From Sphagnum compactum (lineage: Eukaryota > Bryophyta > Sphagnopsida > Sphagnales), in the NCBI GenBank assembly GCA_965153455.1, contig OZ234493.1:16544213-16608212 (forward strand): a DNA stretch of 64,000 nucleotides, read 5' to 3'. Below the pieces are notes generated by a model, which searched no databases, was not told where the DNA came from, and worked only from the letters and a program-made list of their open reading frames with translations. The position numbers were made by a program, and so were the translations under genes. Below, piece by piece: positions 25,111 to 37,540 of the stretch (within the stretch, counting starts at the first letter, position 1; every line of letters begins with the position of its first letter).

Positions 25111-27574
25111 TCAAATAATTAGAACTTGCATTACATATTATTGGTTTTAAAAAAATTACATTCAAATGTTGAGAATTTATTTAAGTATGACTCAAGTGGA
25201 ACTTATTACTGAAGAAAAGATTATGGCAATGGTTTAGGAGAGAAAAGATTCTTGGACGGATTTCATTCAAGAAAGGAGAAATTTGTTAATGCTTCCTATG
25301 CAACTTGGGTAGGGAAATGGTTGGAACTTGGAAAGCAAAGTTGTGTTGCCCATGGAAAATTATGTTCGCCAAGGAGGGTAATGTTGTTGAGGTAGTGTTC
25401 CCCACATTACTTAGCACCTTCCCAAGGAAGCATTGGGGAGCAATAATTGTTTTGCTAGTGGAAAATGATGTTCCCTTGGAAAACATTAATGTTCCCCCAC
25501 AAAACACTGTACAACCTTCCTAGGGAAGTTGTGCCCCTCTATTTTTCTTTTTCACTTTTAATGTATTTATCGTGTTGTTTTTTGAGTTGGGGTTTTTAAT
25601 TTTCTGAAATATTCTTGGGCATGCTTTTTTTTTTTTTTTTTTTTGGTTACTTTCTTTTTACACTAGGTCGAAATTTTTCCCCCACGGGGTAGAATGCCTT
25701 GGATTTTTTGAATTTCTCTCTTTTCCATGGGAAAGGTGGTAATGTTACTTAGGGAACATTGCCTTGTGCAACATTATTGCCTCCCCGTGCAAAACTAGTT
25801 GTTGGGATGTTTTTCTACGTGTACTTTGGCCCCATTTCCCTTAGAATTGAGGTCATATTTTCCTTGGGAGTCTATATACACTCCCTTGGATAAACATACA
25901 AAGTTGGTTAAATTATTCAAGGGAGAAAATTAATTTAGGCCAAGTTCCCTTAGGAGAAGGGGAATCGGTGCCATGCTTTCTTTGAGAACTTGAAGTTCAC
26001 TTCTTGAAATCACATCCAAAGAAGTTACAATGCCTTAGAATTTTGATAAGGTTGTCCATGAATGGAAAAATGTGCCCTTAGCTTTGCATCTTTAATCTTC
26101 AATTTTTTGTGTATTTTTACATGTTGAAGACTTCAAAGTTTTAAAGGTCATTGTGGAATTTTTCATCCATTATTCAACTTTTTTTGGAACTTATTAAGAA
26201 GCTAACTTTTTCCAAATGTTGTGAGATATTTCATGATGGATGATTTTTTTGAAAAAATTATTAAGGGATGAACATTTAGGGAATTAAAGTGCAAAATGGA
26301 AACAAAATAAAAAAACATGTTACTAAATGGTTGAAGTATCAATGGGTCACTACTATTGTTGGTTGATTATTGAGTTTTGACCCAATTATTAACCAGGTTA
26401 TCAATAAATTATTAATAATATACTAACTAATTATTGATTTCTTGATAGCCGATTAATAAACTAATTAACTAGTATTAATAATCTCAAAATCTAATAACTT
26501 ACTCGGATGATTTGGTTATCAACTAAGTAGGTTATCAATTTTAAAACACTTAACATTTTTGCGATAAAAACCCAAAAAAAAGGAAAGAAATATTTATGTT
26601 ATTTTTGGTAAAACCCTACAGTTGACTAATAACCAATAGGATAACCAATAGTTATCAATTGGTTATTTGATAACCTACCGTTATGCATAATTAATGATTG
26701 TAAAATCTCAAATATTGATAACCTAATCGACATCCAATTTTTTTAATAAAAATTGATAACCTAATTTGAACGAATTTATATAAAGAAAATCTACCCCATG
26801 ATTATGAAAAAAAACAATAACCAACCAACATTGGTCACTACTTAGCATAAAGCATTGAGCCATGTATAATGACATCATGTTATGAATGAAGGCCATGTCC
26901 CCCACCAAATTGACATCAATCACAACACCATAAGTTGGTCCAAAAATGGGTTGTGTTGTTTTTCCATTGAGTCACTGCCTATGAGATGCCAAAACATTCA
27001 ATGACACACCAGACTTACTTCCATTTTTTCCATAATGCCCAAAAATGTCATAGGAAAAAAAAGGCGTGGCATTTCAAAAAAATAATGCCCACTCATGGTA
27101 GGACTTTGTGTTGGGGGAGGGGGGGAATTTGTTTTCCAAAATGCCCTACCTTTTGGTGGAGGAAAAATTCAATTCAAAGAGGCACTTAGTGAATACAAAT
27201 ACACCAAAGAAATATCTCTCCATGCTTTATGGCTACTTGTTTGTGACTATAGATTATTTCAACTAGTGTCGTTTGGGAACCCTATTGAGTCAAATTGTTT
27301 GCATCGGTCACCCTTGAGATTTGAAGAAATACAATATTTAACATTGGAAATCATAATGCTTAAATAAGTAGAAATTTGTGGGATGTGGAGAGGAATTGTG
27401 GCATCTTTATTCGCATCAATCTTTTTTTTACTCACCAAATGTTGCTGAAAATCAAAATTAAAAATTGAAAACTGAATATTGAAACTTGAAAGTTCTTTTA
27501 GAGTTCTAATGGCTGGAAATGAGAGAGAAAAAAGAAAAATCACTAGATTTCTATATGTGGTTTTTCATATATGA
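25111..27574. other. Intergenic DNA with simple degenerate repeats
   Basis: Between 25300 and 26000 the words TTCCC, AAGGGAA and GGAAAATG recur in both orientations. Between 26340 and 26760 TTATTAAT/ATAACCAATA words recur. A poly-T run is at about 25626-25645. No gene was recognised; the frame at 25305-25523 is a by-product of the repeats. Confidence 0.5.
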
Positions 27575-28870
27575 CGAATTGATAAATAATTCAAGTCCAA
27601 AATCTATGTCAATTCTAAAACGTAGGTTTTTTGGAATTGATGTAGGTTTTGATATCCATACCTTTTACTTTGCAATGTTAATAAACAATTGAAACTTATG
27701 TCAATTCCCAAAAAACCTATGTCAATGTAGGTTTTTTGGAATTGGCCTAGGTTTTGATATTCACATCTTGCGCCCATCCTATATTGATAAACATTTGAAA
27801 ATCCAAAACCTATGTCAATGTAGGTTTTTTGGGAGTGGACATAACCTTTGATATCCATGCCATGTGCCTATCCAATTCCAATAGAAAATTGAAAATAAAA
27901 AACTAGCACCCAACTTGCATAAATTCCCAAAAAATCTATGTTGACATAGTTTTTTTGGAATTGACATAGGTTTTCATATCCACGCATTGTACCTTTGCAA
28001 TGTTGATAAACAATTGTAAATCCAAAACCAATGCGAATTCAAAGAAAACATATGTTGATATAGGTTTTTTTGGATTGACATAGGTTTTGATATCCATGCC
28101 TTGTGTTAGTCCAATGTTGATAAACAATTCAGAATCCAAAATCTATGTCAATTTTTTTTAAACCTACGTTGACATAGGTTTTTCTAGAATTGACATAGGT
28201 TTTGATATCCATGCTTCATACTCTACAATACTAAACAATTGAAAATACAAAACCTAAAAATCCAAAACCTATGTCAATGTAGGTTTTGATATCCATGCCA
28301 TGTACTTGTCCAATATGGATAAACAATTGAAAATCCAAAACCTATGTCAATTCCAAAAATACCTACATTAATGTAGGTTTTTTTGGAATTGGCATAGGTT
28401 TTGATATCCATGCCTTATGCTTTGGAATGTTGATAAACAATTAAATTTTTTAAACCTACGTCAATTCCAAATAAACCTACATTGGCATAGGTTTAGATAT
28501 CCATGCTTTGTATTCTACAGTGTTGAAAAACAATTGAAAATTCAAAACCTATGTCAATTCCCCAACAACCAACAAAAAATGTTAATGTAAGTTTTTTGGG
28601 AATTGATGTAGGTTTTAATATGCATTTTTTACTTTGCAATGTTGATAAACAATTGAAAATATAAACCTACATCAATCCCCCAAAAACCTATGTCAATGAA
28701 GGTTTTTTAGGATTTGGGAATGAACATAGGTTTTGATATCCATGCCTTGCCCCCTTGCAATGTTGATAAACAATTGAAATCCAAAATCAACACTAATTCC
28801 CAAAAAACTTATCTTGATTTATGTTTTTAAAAAATTGATGTGGGTTTTGGTATCCTTTTCCTTTTCATGT
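27575..28870. repeat. Tandem array of ~115-bp hairpin-forming units
   Basis: About eleven diverged units are marked by TTGATAAACAATTGAAAAT (for example at about 28005, 28120, 28318, 28433, 28645 and 28766). Spacing is mostly 115-121 bp, with some shortened units. Each unit holds an internal dyad: AACCTATGTCAATTCC followed by its reverse complement GGAATTGACATAGGTT around short AAAAAACC..GGTTTTTT words. Each unit could therefore form a cruciform or a hairpin RNA. Every unit also carries TTTTGATATCCATGCC. Small minus-strand frames at 27604-27858 and 27936-28139 are by-products of the repeat, not genes. Confidence 0.85.
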
Positions 28871-29244
28871 AGAGTTTGTTCATTTAAAGCATAAGACACA
28901 AAACTTGCATCAAGTTTGAAAAATCCTACGTCATGGCATGTATTTTCTAGTGTTGGGCGGTTTTTTAGTTTTTTTGAATACCGTCCCTGTAGTAGAATGA
29001 TTTGAAGATTCAACCTTGTTCTTTTTAAAAAAATTATTTTCATATTTTAAAGACTTGGATAGGGTTTTAAAAAGTTACAAAAAAAAATTCATTTGGGTGT
29101 CAAAGTGGTGGTTAGTACACATCTTATACTAATCAATTTTCAAAGTTGGTTTTCACATACTGGTCATTATGTAAATTTATTATTTCAAACATTAATTTTT
29201 GAATGTCATGTCGAACTAAATTGCATTGAAGACGAATGAATAAA

Positions 29245-29510
29245 CATGCAGTAAGAAGAACAACATCAAGTAAGGAATGTTGTCGAATAAGGAGCAACAA
29301 CATCGAGCAAAGAGGAGCAAGAGGAGTAGCAATGTTGAGCAAGGAGTAACAAAAGGAGGAACAACGTCAAGCAAGGAGTAGCAAAAGGAGTAGTAGTGTT
29401 GAGTGTGTTGAACAAGGAGCAACAAGAGGAATAATAACATCGAACAAGGAGTAATAAGAGGAGAAGGAACGTTAAGCAAGGAGTTCGAACATCAAATAAG
29501 GACTAGTAAC
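29245..29510 (+). repeat. Purine-rich minisatellite
   Basis: Variants of AGCAAGGAGTAACAAGAGGA, often followed by AACATCGA or AACGTTGA, repeat about seven to eight times with an irregular period of roughly 30-38 bp. The Leu/Ser/Cys-rich minus-strand frames at 29133-29342 and 29216-29479 are explained by the repeat. Confidence 0.75.
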
Positions 29511-32179
29511 TACTAACCAAAGCAATTAATCAACATAAATTAATCTAAGCAACACACAACAAACACAAAATGAAACAAAAAAAACTTGAAACATTTGTTT
29601 TATATGAAGTGACAAGTGACATCGCTTATTGTTTAACCTTAAACCTAATTAAACCATACTGACTATTGACTACCAAATAATTTTAAACCCTAAAACTCTA
29701 ACCCTAATTTTTAAAATACCATGTTAAGGTTTTAATAAAATTGAATATACATTTGATCGGGGTTTCAAAAACTTGATTTTCACATTACATAAAAGCATAC
29801 AATTGGGTTTCATAAAGGGCATCACTCAATGGGATATCTTAAAGGCTTCAAATCAAGAATTGGCTTGAAACCTTGCCTGGTTTTCACATTTATTTTGATA
29901 CCTGCCCAACATTGGTATTTTTGAAAATGTAGTAAGTTTTCTACATATGTCCTTTTCTTTTCCAATGTACAAAAACTTACATCAATTTGAGAAATTACCA
30001 CATAAGTACATTTGTAGAATTAACATATGGGGTTTGTGTTTTATTAGCTTTATCAACATTGGAAGGGGTGGGATTTGAAAAAACATAAATTAATATCCTT
30101 TGATTTGAATCCGATATTTCAAGGCATATTGAAAGTTTTGATGGAAAAGATTGCTCCTTATGTTAATAACTTTATATAGTGCAACATTTCACTAAAATGT
30201 TCACATGAAAACTAATCTTTTTTAGTCTTTTTGTTTTAATTTACAACAATGTTTCAAAGCTTTACACTTTAAAAATATACTTTGTTGAACAAGTAAATCA
30301 TTAATATGTGCACGAATTTCATAATATATTGATAGATTGGGATATAACCCATCATTCATAACATATTTTGATCAAAAAATCTTTTCCCAAAATCTATCAT
30401 GATGTATCAAAATGCTACAAGTGTTGAAATTGCCACTTTTGTGACAATTTGTGTGTACATCATAACTTGCAAACACCCTTATTTTCTTTCTTTGGAATTG
30501 GGTTCGACACAATTGTTGTTACTAGGATTTGACCTTCTTAATCATTCACTTATCACAATTACTTTCGTAGATCTTTTGGAGTTTTTATGGGATTTAGAGT
30601 ACTTCCATTTCCATATTAAAATAGTTCATGTTTTGGTACATGGAATTTGAAATATCATTTATTCAAATTTATTGATGCAATTGATCAAAGCAATTTTAGT
30701 GGAATCCTCAATGTGACAAACATAAGCACACCACATTGGGGGGGGGGGGGGGGGGGGGGAAGGGATATGTTGTGGATAATAATAATATAACTAAATACAT
30801 CTCACCTCGGGAAAGTGGCACCTATTCATTGGTTTTGCAAGTCTCCATTTTTACTTGTATCCAAGGTCACATACATATTTGCAAACAATTTTTTTCTTTA
30901 AGTTATACTTTGAAATGTCTATAATGTGCAATTATTTTAATAGATTGTATTGCATGGAAATTTATATTAAATTTCATCGCATTATAAACAATTTTCTTGA
31001 AAATTAATAGTTTTTAATTATGGGTTTGAAGATTACTAAAACTTGGAATGATAGTCATATTGTTTATAAACTTGAAAGGAATCCATGTTGTAATCATTGT
31101 CTCAATTTTTTACAATAACTAATCCTACATATTACATTTTAGTTCCATGTTGCTACATACTACCAATGACAATCAACTATTTAATTTTTTTCTTATGTTT
31201 TCATGTATTTGTGTCAATGTCAAATTTAATTTAAATTAATCTAAAATTCATGGACATGAAAAGACACATGTTAATTTGTTTTTTAAAGTCCATGTTGGTG
31301 GATAGGAAAAATGAGTGAGGTAGTTATAAAATGGAGGTAGTTATTAGGAAAGGTGAGAGATAATTATTATGAAAGTTAATAGGAAAAGGAAGCAGTTATG
31401 AAATAGTTAAGCTTGAAAATGAAGTAGTTATTTTTTAATTGTCTTTTGAATGGTCCAGAAACAACCATACAACCAAAATGGTCATGTAGAAGCGACATAC
31501 AAATTTTTTTTCAAATAACCCCATATAAACCAGTTCCTACATCATTAGAATAATGTTATATGTAAATGGGTTTTCAAAAAGTTTACATCAAGCATACAAC
31601 TATCAATACAACTTATCTACAATTCCTCAACTAGGTTTGAAATATTACTAAGTTTATGTTGAAACATTATATTTTATATATGCACATCGTTACAACACAA
31701 ACATGTTAATAAAGTTATCAAAAGATTCAACATGAATGTTTAACTATACGTGGTAACAAGGTATCATCAATTTTGGAATAAAGTATTTAGGGATCCCCCC
31801 CCTCCTCCCCTAAAACAAATGACAATATGTTAAAATGGACACTATTAACAATATATATATATTTTTGTGATTGTGGGAAGTATCATATTTGCCATCACAT
31901 TTTGGAAATATCATGCAAATATGGTAATTCTATGTGAAATCTAATATGGTAAGCCAACTTCCAAATCAAAAAGTTTCGATTCATGCATATTACATTAAAA
32001 GCTTTGAACATAAACCTTGAATTAGAGTTGTGGCTAAAATATGTTCTAGAAAAATATTTGTATGAGTCATTGTCACAACCTTGAATTTACAAAACATTTT
32101 GTATCATTTGTAATACATTTGTTGACAATTTGTGATGTGTATTAAGTTTACAAGTCATTATTTGCAAAGTTTTTGAATA
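29511..32179. other. AT-rich intergenic DNA
   Basis: No supported gene. It contains the 22-G run at 30738-30759, a C-rich run at about 31795-31810, and short degenerate GGTAGTTAT/AGGAAAAG repeats at 31310-31430. Confidence 0.5.
30738..30759 (+). repeat. Poly-G run (22 G)
   Basis: Twenty-two uninterrupted G residues, the longest homopolymer of G in the window. Confidence 0.9.
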
Positions 32180-32815
32180 GAGAAGTGTAACCTACACTAT
32201 ATTCATATAACATGCTAAAGACAACAACTAAAGATTTTCATGAAATCACCAAGCTTGGAGAATGCGGTTTTGGGATTGTCTACAAGGTGAATCTTTTTAA
32301 CAATATTTTAGAGTGATGTAATAATTCATTTACCTTGTTTTTGTTGTGCACTTTGAACTTATCTATATGGTTATTTCATGATCTATACAATATTGCATGT
32401 TGGACATTCTATTTCATGGATGATTGGTTTTTTAAGTCCCATTTTCTTGACATATTCAAAGAGATCAATTGTCATGGATTTGATATCTAAAATCACATAC
32501 ATCTAAATGAAATAACATTTGTGAATGTCATTGCATTTTGAAATCTGTATAAACTTAAATGTGCATGCACATATTTAATTCACAACAAAACTTTTATTAT
32601 AACATTATGTATATTTTGGTGAGGTTTTTGTTAGATGAAGTAGAGTTGGCAATTAAGTTGTTAAAAGAATCTCAACAAGGGGTGATTGAAGTTTTGAATA
32701 AAGTTGTTATCTTCATTAGTGTCAAACACAAGAATTTGGTGACCTTGAAAGGATCTTGTTTATATGGTGTACTTGATACCTTCTTGTTTACAAATTTGTG
32801 GAAAAACTAATCTTG
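32180..32815 (+). pseudogene. Receptor-like kinase remnant, N-lobe exons
   Basis: Two exon-like blocks encode the start of a plant receptor-like kinase domain. Block 1 (about 32180-32286) reads SYNMLKTTTKDFHEITKL then GECGFGIVYK, ending at a GTGAAT donor; the second Gly of the glycine loop has become Cys. Block 2 (from a TTAG acceptor at about 32634 to 32808) reads VELAIKLLKESQQG and VKHKNLVTLKGSCLYGVL, with the ATP lysine in LAIKLL. It then runs out in FTNLWKN and a stop. No catalytic loop or DFG exon follows; a copia LTR begins about 160 bp downstream. A matching C-terminal block is at 39510-39790. It resembles the cold-responsive/cysteine-rich RLK type. The middle of the kinase is missing, so this is dead. 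Confidence 0.75.
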
Positions 32816-32970
32816 TTGAAGTTTTTTGGGGTATAATCATTTCTAAAATCCCATTATGAAGTTTTCACATGCAATGCTGAAAAACATTCAAATTAATACT
32901 CGTCACTTATTTATGTCAAAACACTTGGTGACCTTCATTCCAACTTGAAACATATTGACCAAAAAATTTA

Positions 32971-33290
32971 TGTTAACAAATAGGAGATCTACTCAAGTGC
33001 AAACATAAATATTTATTGAACTAAAACAAAAATATGATGCTCACAACACAAAACATAACATCAATAACTCCTCAAGGTTCTTGTCACATGAAATACACAA
33101 ACTTGTGCAATGAAGAAAACAAAGCCAAACCGCCAAACTATCAACACCAAGGTATTTAACTAAAAAATCAAATCACAAATAACCAAACTAATATAAGTAA
33201 AGAAAGTAATTCAACATTGTGAAAGTAACCTAGTTACTTTTTTACTCCAGTAACAATGAAACCTAACTAGTTGAATTTGAATTCTCGACA
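32971..33290 (-). repeat. Putative copia 3' LTR
   Basis: On the minus strand a purine-rich GAGCTTGAGAGGGAA is followed at once by TGTCGAGAATTC. A plausible end TTTGTTAACA is reached at 32971, giving a 320-bp TG...CA unit with TGT...ACA ends. The right edge (33290) is well supported by the polypurine tract; the left edge is a guess because no second LTR is available for comparison. Confidence 0.5.
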
Positions 33291-33704
33291 TTCCCTCTCA
33301 AGCTCAAATCCACTTCTAGTACACCAAACATTTTTCTAAACTTCCTTAGTTTGTCTGTACCCAAAGCCTTTGTGAAAATGTCAGCAACTTGATCTTTAAT
33401 ACTGACATGAATAAGGTTAATTTCTTTTGCTAGAACTTTTCTCTAATAAAGAAGTAGTGCACCTCAATGTGCTTTGTCCTAGCATGATAGATCGGGTTGT
33501 TTTAAGTAGTATGCTACTAATGTTATCACAATAAATGACAACAAGAGCATCCATTGATTGTCCCAAATCTGAGAGTAGTTTTTGTAACCAAACTACTTCA
33601 CATGTAGCAATTGTTGCGCCTCTGTATTCTACCTCCGTGCTTGATAGTGCAATTGTTGGTTGTTTCTTACTACAACTAACAACACCACTTCTAAAAAAAA
33701 ACAT
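33239..33704 (-). pseudogene. copia RNase H and pol C-terminus (frameshifted)
   Basis: The frame from 33704 reads SCSKKQPTIALSSTEVEYRG and CEVVWLQKLLSDLG, the copia RNase H hallmark, and CDNISSILL. It then shifts frame near 33500. The tail continues in another frame with DQVADIFTKALGTDKLRKF and FGVLEVDLSLRGNVENSN, the typical copia C-terminus, running into the start of the LTR. RNase H degrades the RNA strand of the RNA-DNA hybrid during reverse transcription. This copy is not functional. Confidence 0.8.
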
Positions 33705-33776
33705 GAAACTAGTGGTTGATCTTCTATTTGAAACATTGCCAACCCATTCATCATCAGAGTATCCATGTACTTATAA

Positions 33777-34733
33777 CTAGCTTTTGACTTCATAAAAAAT
33801 TCCACACTGCAAATTATGTTTTATGTACTTCAATATGCACCTCACTGCATCCAAATGTGGCTTTTGTGGTGTTTGCATGAATTGATTCACCATTCCAAAT
33901 ACATATCTCAAATCTGGCCTTGTGATGGTCATGTAAATCAAACTCCTCACTATGCACATGTACATAGTGGTATCCTCCACAAGGTCTCCTTCATATGCAC
34001 TTGACTTCACATTTTGCTCCAATGGAATTGAAATGGGTTTGCAACCCGTCATCCCATATTTAGACAATTTGTTTAAGGCATATTGCCTTTGCAGTAACCA
34101 TATCCCTTTAGGGGACTGGATTACCTCATTGCCGAGGAAGTAACGTAATTCTCCCAAATCTTTCATCTCAAACTTTTGCTTCAAAAGCTTCTTGAAATCA
34201 AAGATGTCTGCACCACTATCTCTTGTGATAATAAAGTCATCAACATAGATGACTATGATTGCAATCCCATGATCTGTCTTTTTCACATATAGTGAAAAAT
34301 CTGCATTGGATGTTTGAAATCCACTTGTGACAAGATATTGACCTATCTTGTCTGACCAAGTTCTAGGTGCTTGTTTCAAGCCGTACAAAGTTTTTTTCAA
34401 CCTACAAACCAAATTAGGATGTGTTTGGTCAACATAACCTGGTGGTTGTTTCATGTACACTTCTTTTTGTAAATCTTCATGAAGAAAAACATTCTTTACA
34501 TCCATTTGATGTAAAGACCATCCTTTTGTTGTTGCCATAGCAATGATTACTCTTACAGTTGTCATTTTGGCAACTGGACTATAGGTCTCCTCATAGTCTA
34601 TGCCATAAGTTTGGGCATTATTTTTGGCAACCAATCTTGCTTTATATCTACTCATAGATCCATCTGCATTGTGCTTGACCTTGTACGCCCATTTGCACCC
34701 AATTGCTTTCTTGTCCTTTGGTAAAGCTACCAA
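33777..34733 (-). pseudogene. copia reverse transcriptase
   Basis: The 318-residue frame covers most of the copia reverse transcriptase. It has KARLVAKNNAQTYGIDYEET, HQMDVKNVFLHEDL with the first catalytic Asp, LYGLKQAPRTW, and the YVDD catalytic box in VIYVDDFIITRD, so the polymerase core looks conserved. It joins the integrase-RT linker (34809-35297) through a stop near 34740 and is separated from RNase H by further damage near 33780. This is the best-preserved part of the element. Confidence 0.9.
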
Positions 34734-34808
34734 TTCCTAAGTAGCATTAGCATCCAATGCCGCCATCTCTTCATCCATGGCATTGTCCCACTTGGGGTTT
34801 TCAACCAC

Positions 34809-35297
34809 CTATTCAAAACAAATGGGTTCAACCTCCTGTATAACTCTCACCATGTACGCATAATGATGAGCTACAAAGCCATCATATGTGAGTCTTTGTA
34901 CAGGGTATTTAACTCGTGTGGATCTTCGTATTCCATTGTTGTTGTCAGGTGTTTTTAAAGCTTTCTTGGCCATCCAAGCTCTGGGAGTATTAACTGAAGG
35001 GACTTTTGATTCTTCATCCACACTCTTCTCTAAATCACTTGACTCACCATCTACATGAGAATTTCTAGATGATGTTTGAGAACTACCCTGTACAATGTTT
35101 AAAGATTTTAATCTTCCTTTCCATGGAGTGCTATTGGACCCACTAATTGAAAACTCTTGTGGTCCATTAATGAATTGTGATTCTTGTTCCACATTTGATG
35201 AAACATCACCATTTCTAGCCTCTCCATCTTTTGCTATCTTCAGTGGTGAGTACCAGCTAACCATCTCATCAAACACAATATCTTTACTCACTTGCAA
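34809..35297 (-). pseudogene. copia linker between integrase and reverse transcriptase
   Basis: The frame reads SKDIVFDEMVSWYSPLK, a low-complexity Ser/Asn-rich middle, then RRSTRVKYPVQRLTYDGF and EVEPICFE. These are the usual landmarks just before the reverse transcriptase in plant copia elements. A short gap with a frameshift separates it from the integrase frame ending at 35334. Confidence 0.8.
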
Positions 35298-35333
35298 CTT
35301 TCGAGTGGAAGGGTTGAAGCATCTATATCTTTT

Positions 35334-36560
35334 TTATTCTGAGGAATATCTAATGAAGATACACTTTTCAACTTTTGGATCTAGTTTTGATCTCTTCTCA
35401 TCATGAACATGCACATATGCAATGTAACCAAACACTCTGAGGTGTGAGACATCTGGTTTCTTGCTTGTGAATTTTTCTTCAGGTGTCATGCCATGAACTG
35501 CCGCTGTGGGTGTTTGATTCATGATATAGACTATAGTTGCTACCGCTTCAGCCCAAAAGTAATTTGACAATTTTTTTTCATTTAACATGGCACATGTTAT
35601 TTCTACAACGTGCCTGTTTTTCCTTTTAGCAACTCCATTCTGCTGTGGGGAATAACTACATGAGTACTTCCTTTGAATTCCATGCTCCTTCAAGTACTCA
35701 CTGAATTCATTCGAAAAATATTTTCCCCCTCCATCCAACCTTAGGCACTTGATGTTCACACCTTTCTCCTTCTCCACCATTGCTTTGAAAATCAAAAAAT
35801 GTTGAAACACTTCACCTTTGTGTTTCATGAAATAAATCCACACCTTCCTTGTGTGGTCATTAATGAAACTCACGTAGTACCTGCATCCTCCAATGGATTC
35901 TGTCTTCGTGGTCCACACATTTGAGTGGATCATTTCCAAAGGTTTGGAACTTACATGAGTTGTTTGAACTGGGAATGGATGCCTAGCTTGCTTCCCCAAT
36001 TGGCATGCTTCATAAACTTCTAACATCACCTCTTCTATTCCAAATTTGGGAAGACCTCGAACAAGATTTTGTTTTTCCATCAATTTAAAACGTCGGAGAT
36101 TAACATGGCCAACCCGCTTGTGCCAAATTCCAATGTCTCTAGCTCTTTTTCCATGTTTGAATAACATGGAATTCACCTTAGGCATGTTCACATCCAAGGT
36201 GAACATTTGTCCATTCCTTTCCCTTTTTGCAATCAATTTGCCTTGGTCTTTCATGTCTTCCACAAAACATCCATTAGGGTTGAATGTCACCTGTAAACTT
36301 TGTTCCACCATCTGGCCTACGGAGACCAATTTTTTTGTTATGGTTGGAACATGAAGTACATATTTTAAGTACTTTGTTTGCCCGTTTTGCATGGACAATG
36401 ACACCTTGCCAATTTGTGTGATGGGATGTGTAGTGTCATCATCAGTTTCCACAAACCCTGGTGTTTTCAAATCCCTTGTGTTTCTAAACCATTCTTCATG
36501 ATTCGTCATGTGGTTTGAAGCTCCAAAATCACATACTAGACATTATTATCTCATACACCT
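35334..36560 (-). pseudogene. copia protease end and integrase
   Basis: Just upstream of 36509 the protease motif reads CDFGASNHM, with Ser replaced by Phe in the usual DSGA. The 391-residue frame contains the integrase zinc finger (IWHKRVGHVN ... CQLGKQARHPF) and the catalytic core. Two of the three catalytic acidic residues appear changed: the first Asp is Asn in MIHSNVWTT, and the Glu is Lys in GVAKRKNRHVV. The second Asp is kept in CLRLDGGGKY. Integrase would insert the cDNA into the host genome; this copy is very probably inactive. Confidence 0.85.
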
Positions 36561-36585
36561 ATCATTGAATTTGCCATGTACTACA

Positions 36586-37540
36586 TCATAAACAATTGCT
36601 CATCACCTTGATTGCTAATTGATGCATAATTCCCTTGTTACAGCTTTCCATTTCGTGCATCATGCTCCCTTTGATAATAGTTCTTTGCCATGTGCCCAGG
36701 TTTCTCGCAGTAGTAGCAGTTTGAGTCGTTATTTGGTTGTTGACTTCAATGATTTCCACCACAACCTCCATGACTTCCTCTTCCTCCAAAGTTTCCTTGT
36801 CCACCTCCCTGAAGCTGACCTTCATGTTGATGATGTCCACCATGCGAGCTTCTGTGTCGACCTCGAAATGAGGTTTTACCACCTCTACCTCTACTTCTAT
36901 TAGTATTTGAATAAAAAACATTTTTTTGTGATCTTCTATTGGATGAAGTACCAACAATTCTCATCCCTTCACTTATAAGTAGGGTTATTAAATCTTGAAA
37001 ATGGGGAAATGTTTCTCAAACTGCAATTGAAGTACAAAACTAGCTATAGTATTTTCCAAGTCCATTCAAGGTCACAGTCACTAGATCTTCATCATCTATA
37101 GGGGCTCCTATAGATACAAGAACATCTGCAAGGTTTTTCACCTTTGTAGAATAGTCACTGATGTTCATTTTGTTTTTTTGTAGATTATGCAACTCTTGTT
37201 TGAGCTGCATTTTGCGAGCTTGGGTATTGGTGCTATACATCTTCACCAATGTATCCCAAGCTTGCTTGGGTGATTGTGCATCTTGAATATGCACAATCAT
37301 GGAATCGGACACACTCATAGAAAACCAATACAAGACTTTCCTTGGTTTTTCATGTTAAGTTTTGTTGGCTTGAATTTGTTGTTGTGTGAGGTTTTCTAGG
37401 AGAGGAGGTTCTTTCTCATCACCAGTTATGAACTCCCAATAACCTTTCCCCATCAAGAAATTCATAATCCTAAATTTCCACACTTAGAAATTATTCTTGT
37501 CTAATTTCTCAATTACAATTTGAGAAAGATCGTCCGCCAT
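36586..37540 (-). pseudogene. copia gag (broken)
   Basis: An ATG at 37540 opens MADDLSQIVIEKLDKNNF, which meets a stop at once. The capsid part continues in pieces: YWEFITGDEKEPP, then 37333-37040 with IQDAQSPKQAWDTLVKMYST and ELHNLQKNKMNISDYSTKV. A nucleocapsid zinc knuckle follows near 36690, reading CYYCEKPGHMAKNY; the last Cys of CX2CX4HX4C is Tyr. The family role is to form the particle that packages the RNA. Several stops and shifts make it non-functional. Confidence 0.8.

Larger units (their letters stand above)
32971..37540 (-). mobile_element. Decayed Ty1/copia retrotransposon
   Basis: Read on the minus strand the order is gag, protease, integrase, reverse transcriptase, RNase H, polypurine tract and 3' LTR, which is the copia order. 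Reading frames are broken by several stops and shifts. No matching 5' LTR or primer-binding site was found upstream of gag (37541-38100), so the 5' end seems lost or rearranged. It lies between the two remnants of a receptor-like kinase, suggesting insertion into that gene or its pseudogene. Confidence 0.85.

Noticed and set aside
27604-28139. Minus-strand ORFs rich in Tyr, Gln and Asp
   Set aside because: They arise from the ~115-bp hairpin repeat and are not kept across units.
27575-28870. Possible CRISPR-like array
   Set aside because: There are regular repeats, but no unique spacers; whole units repeat, and the window is clearly plant nuclear DNA.
29133-29479. Leu/Ser/Cys-rich minus-strand ORFs that look like membrane proteins
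   Set aside because: They are translations of the purine-rich minisatellite.
29688-29712. AACCCTAA-like words suggesting an interstitial telomere repeat
   Set aside because: Only two or three irregular copies are present, too few and too degenerate for a telomeric array.
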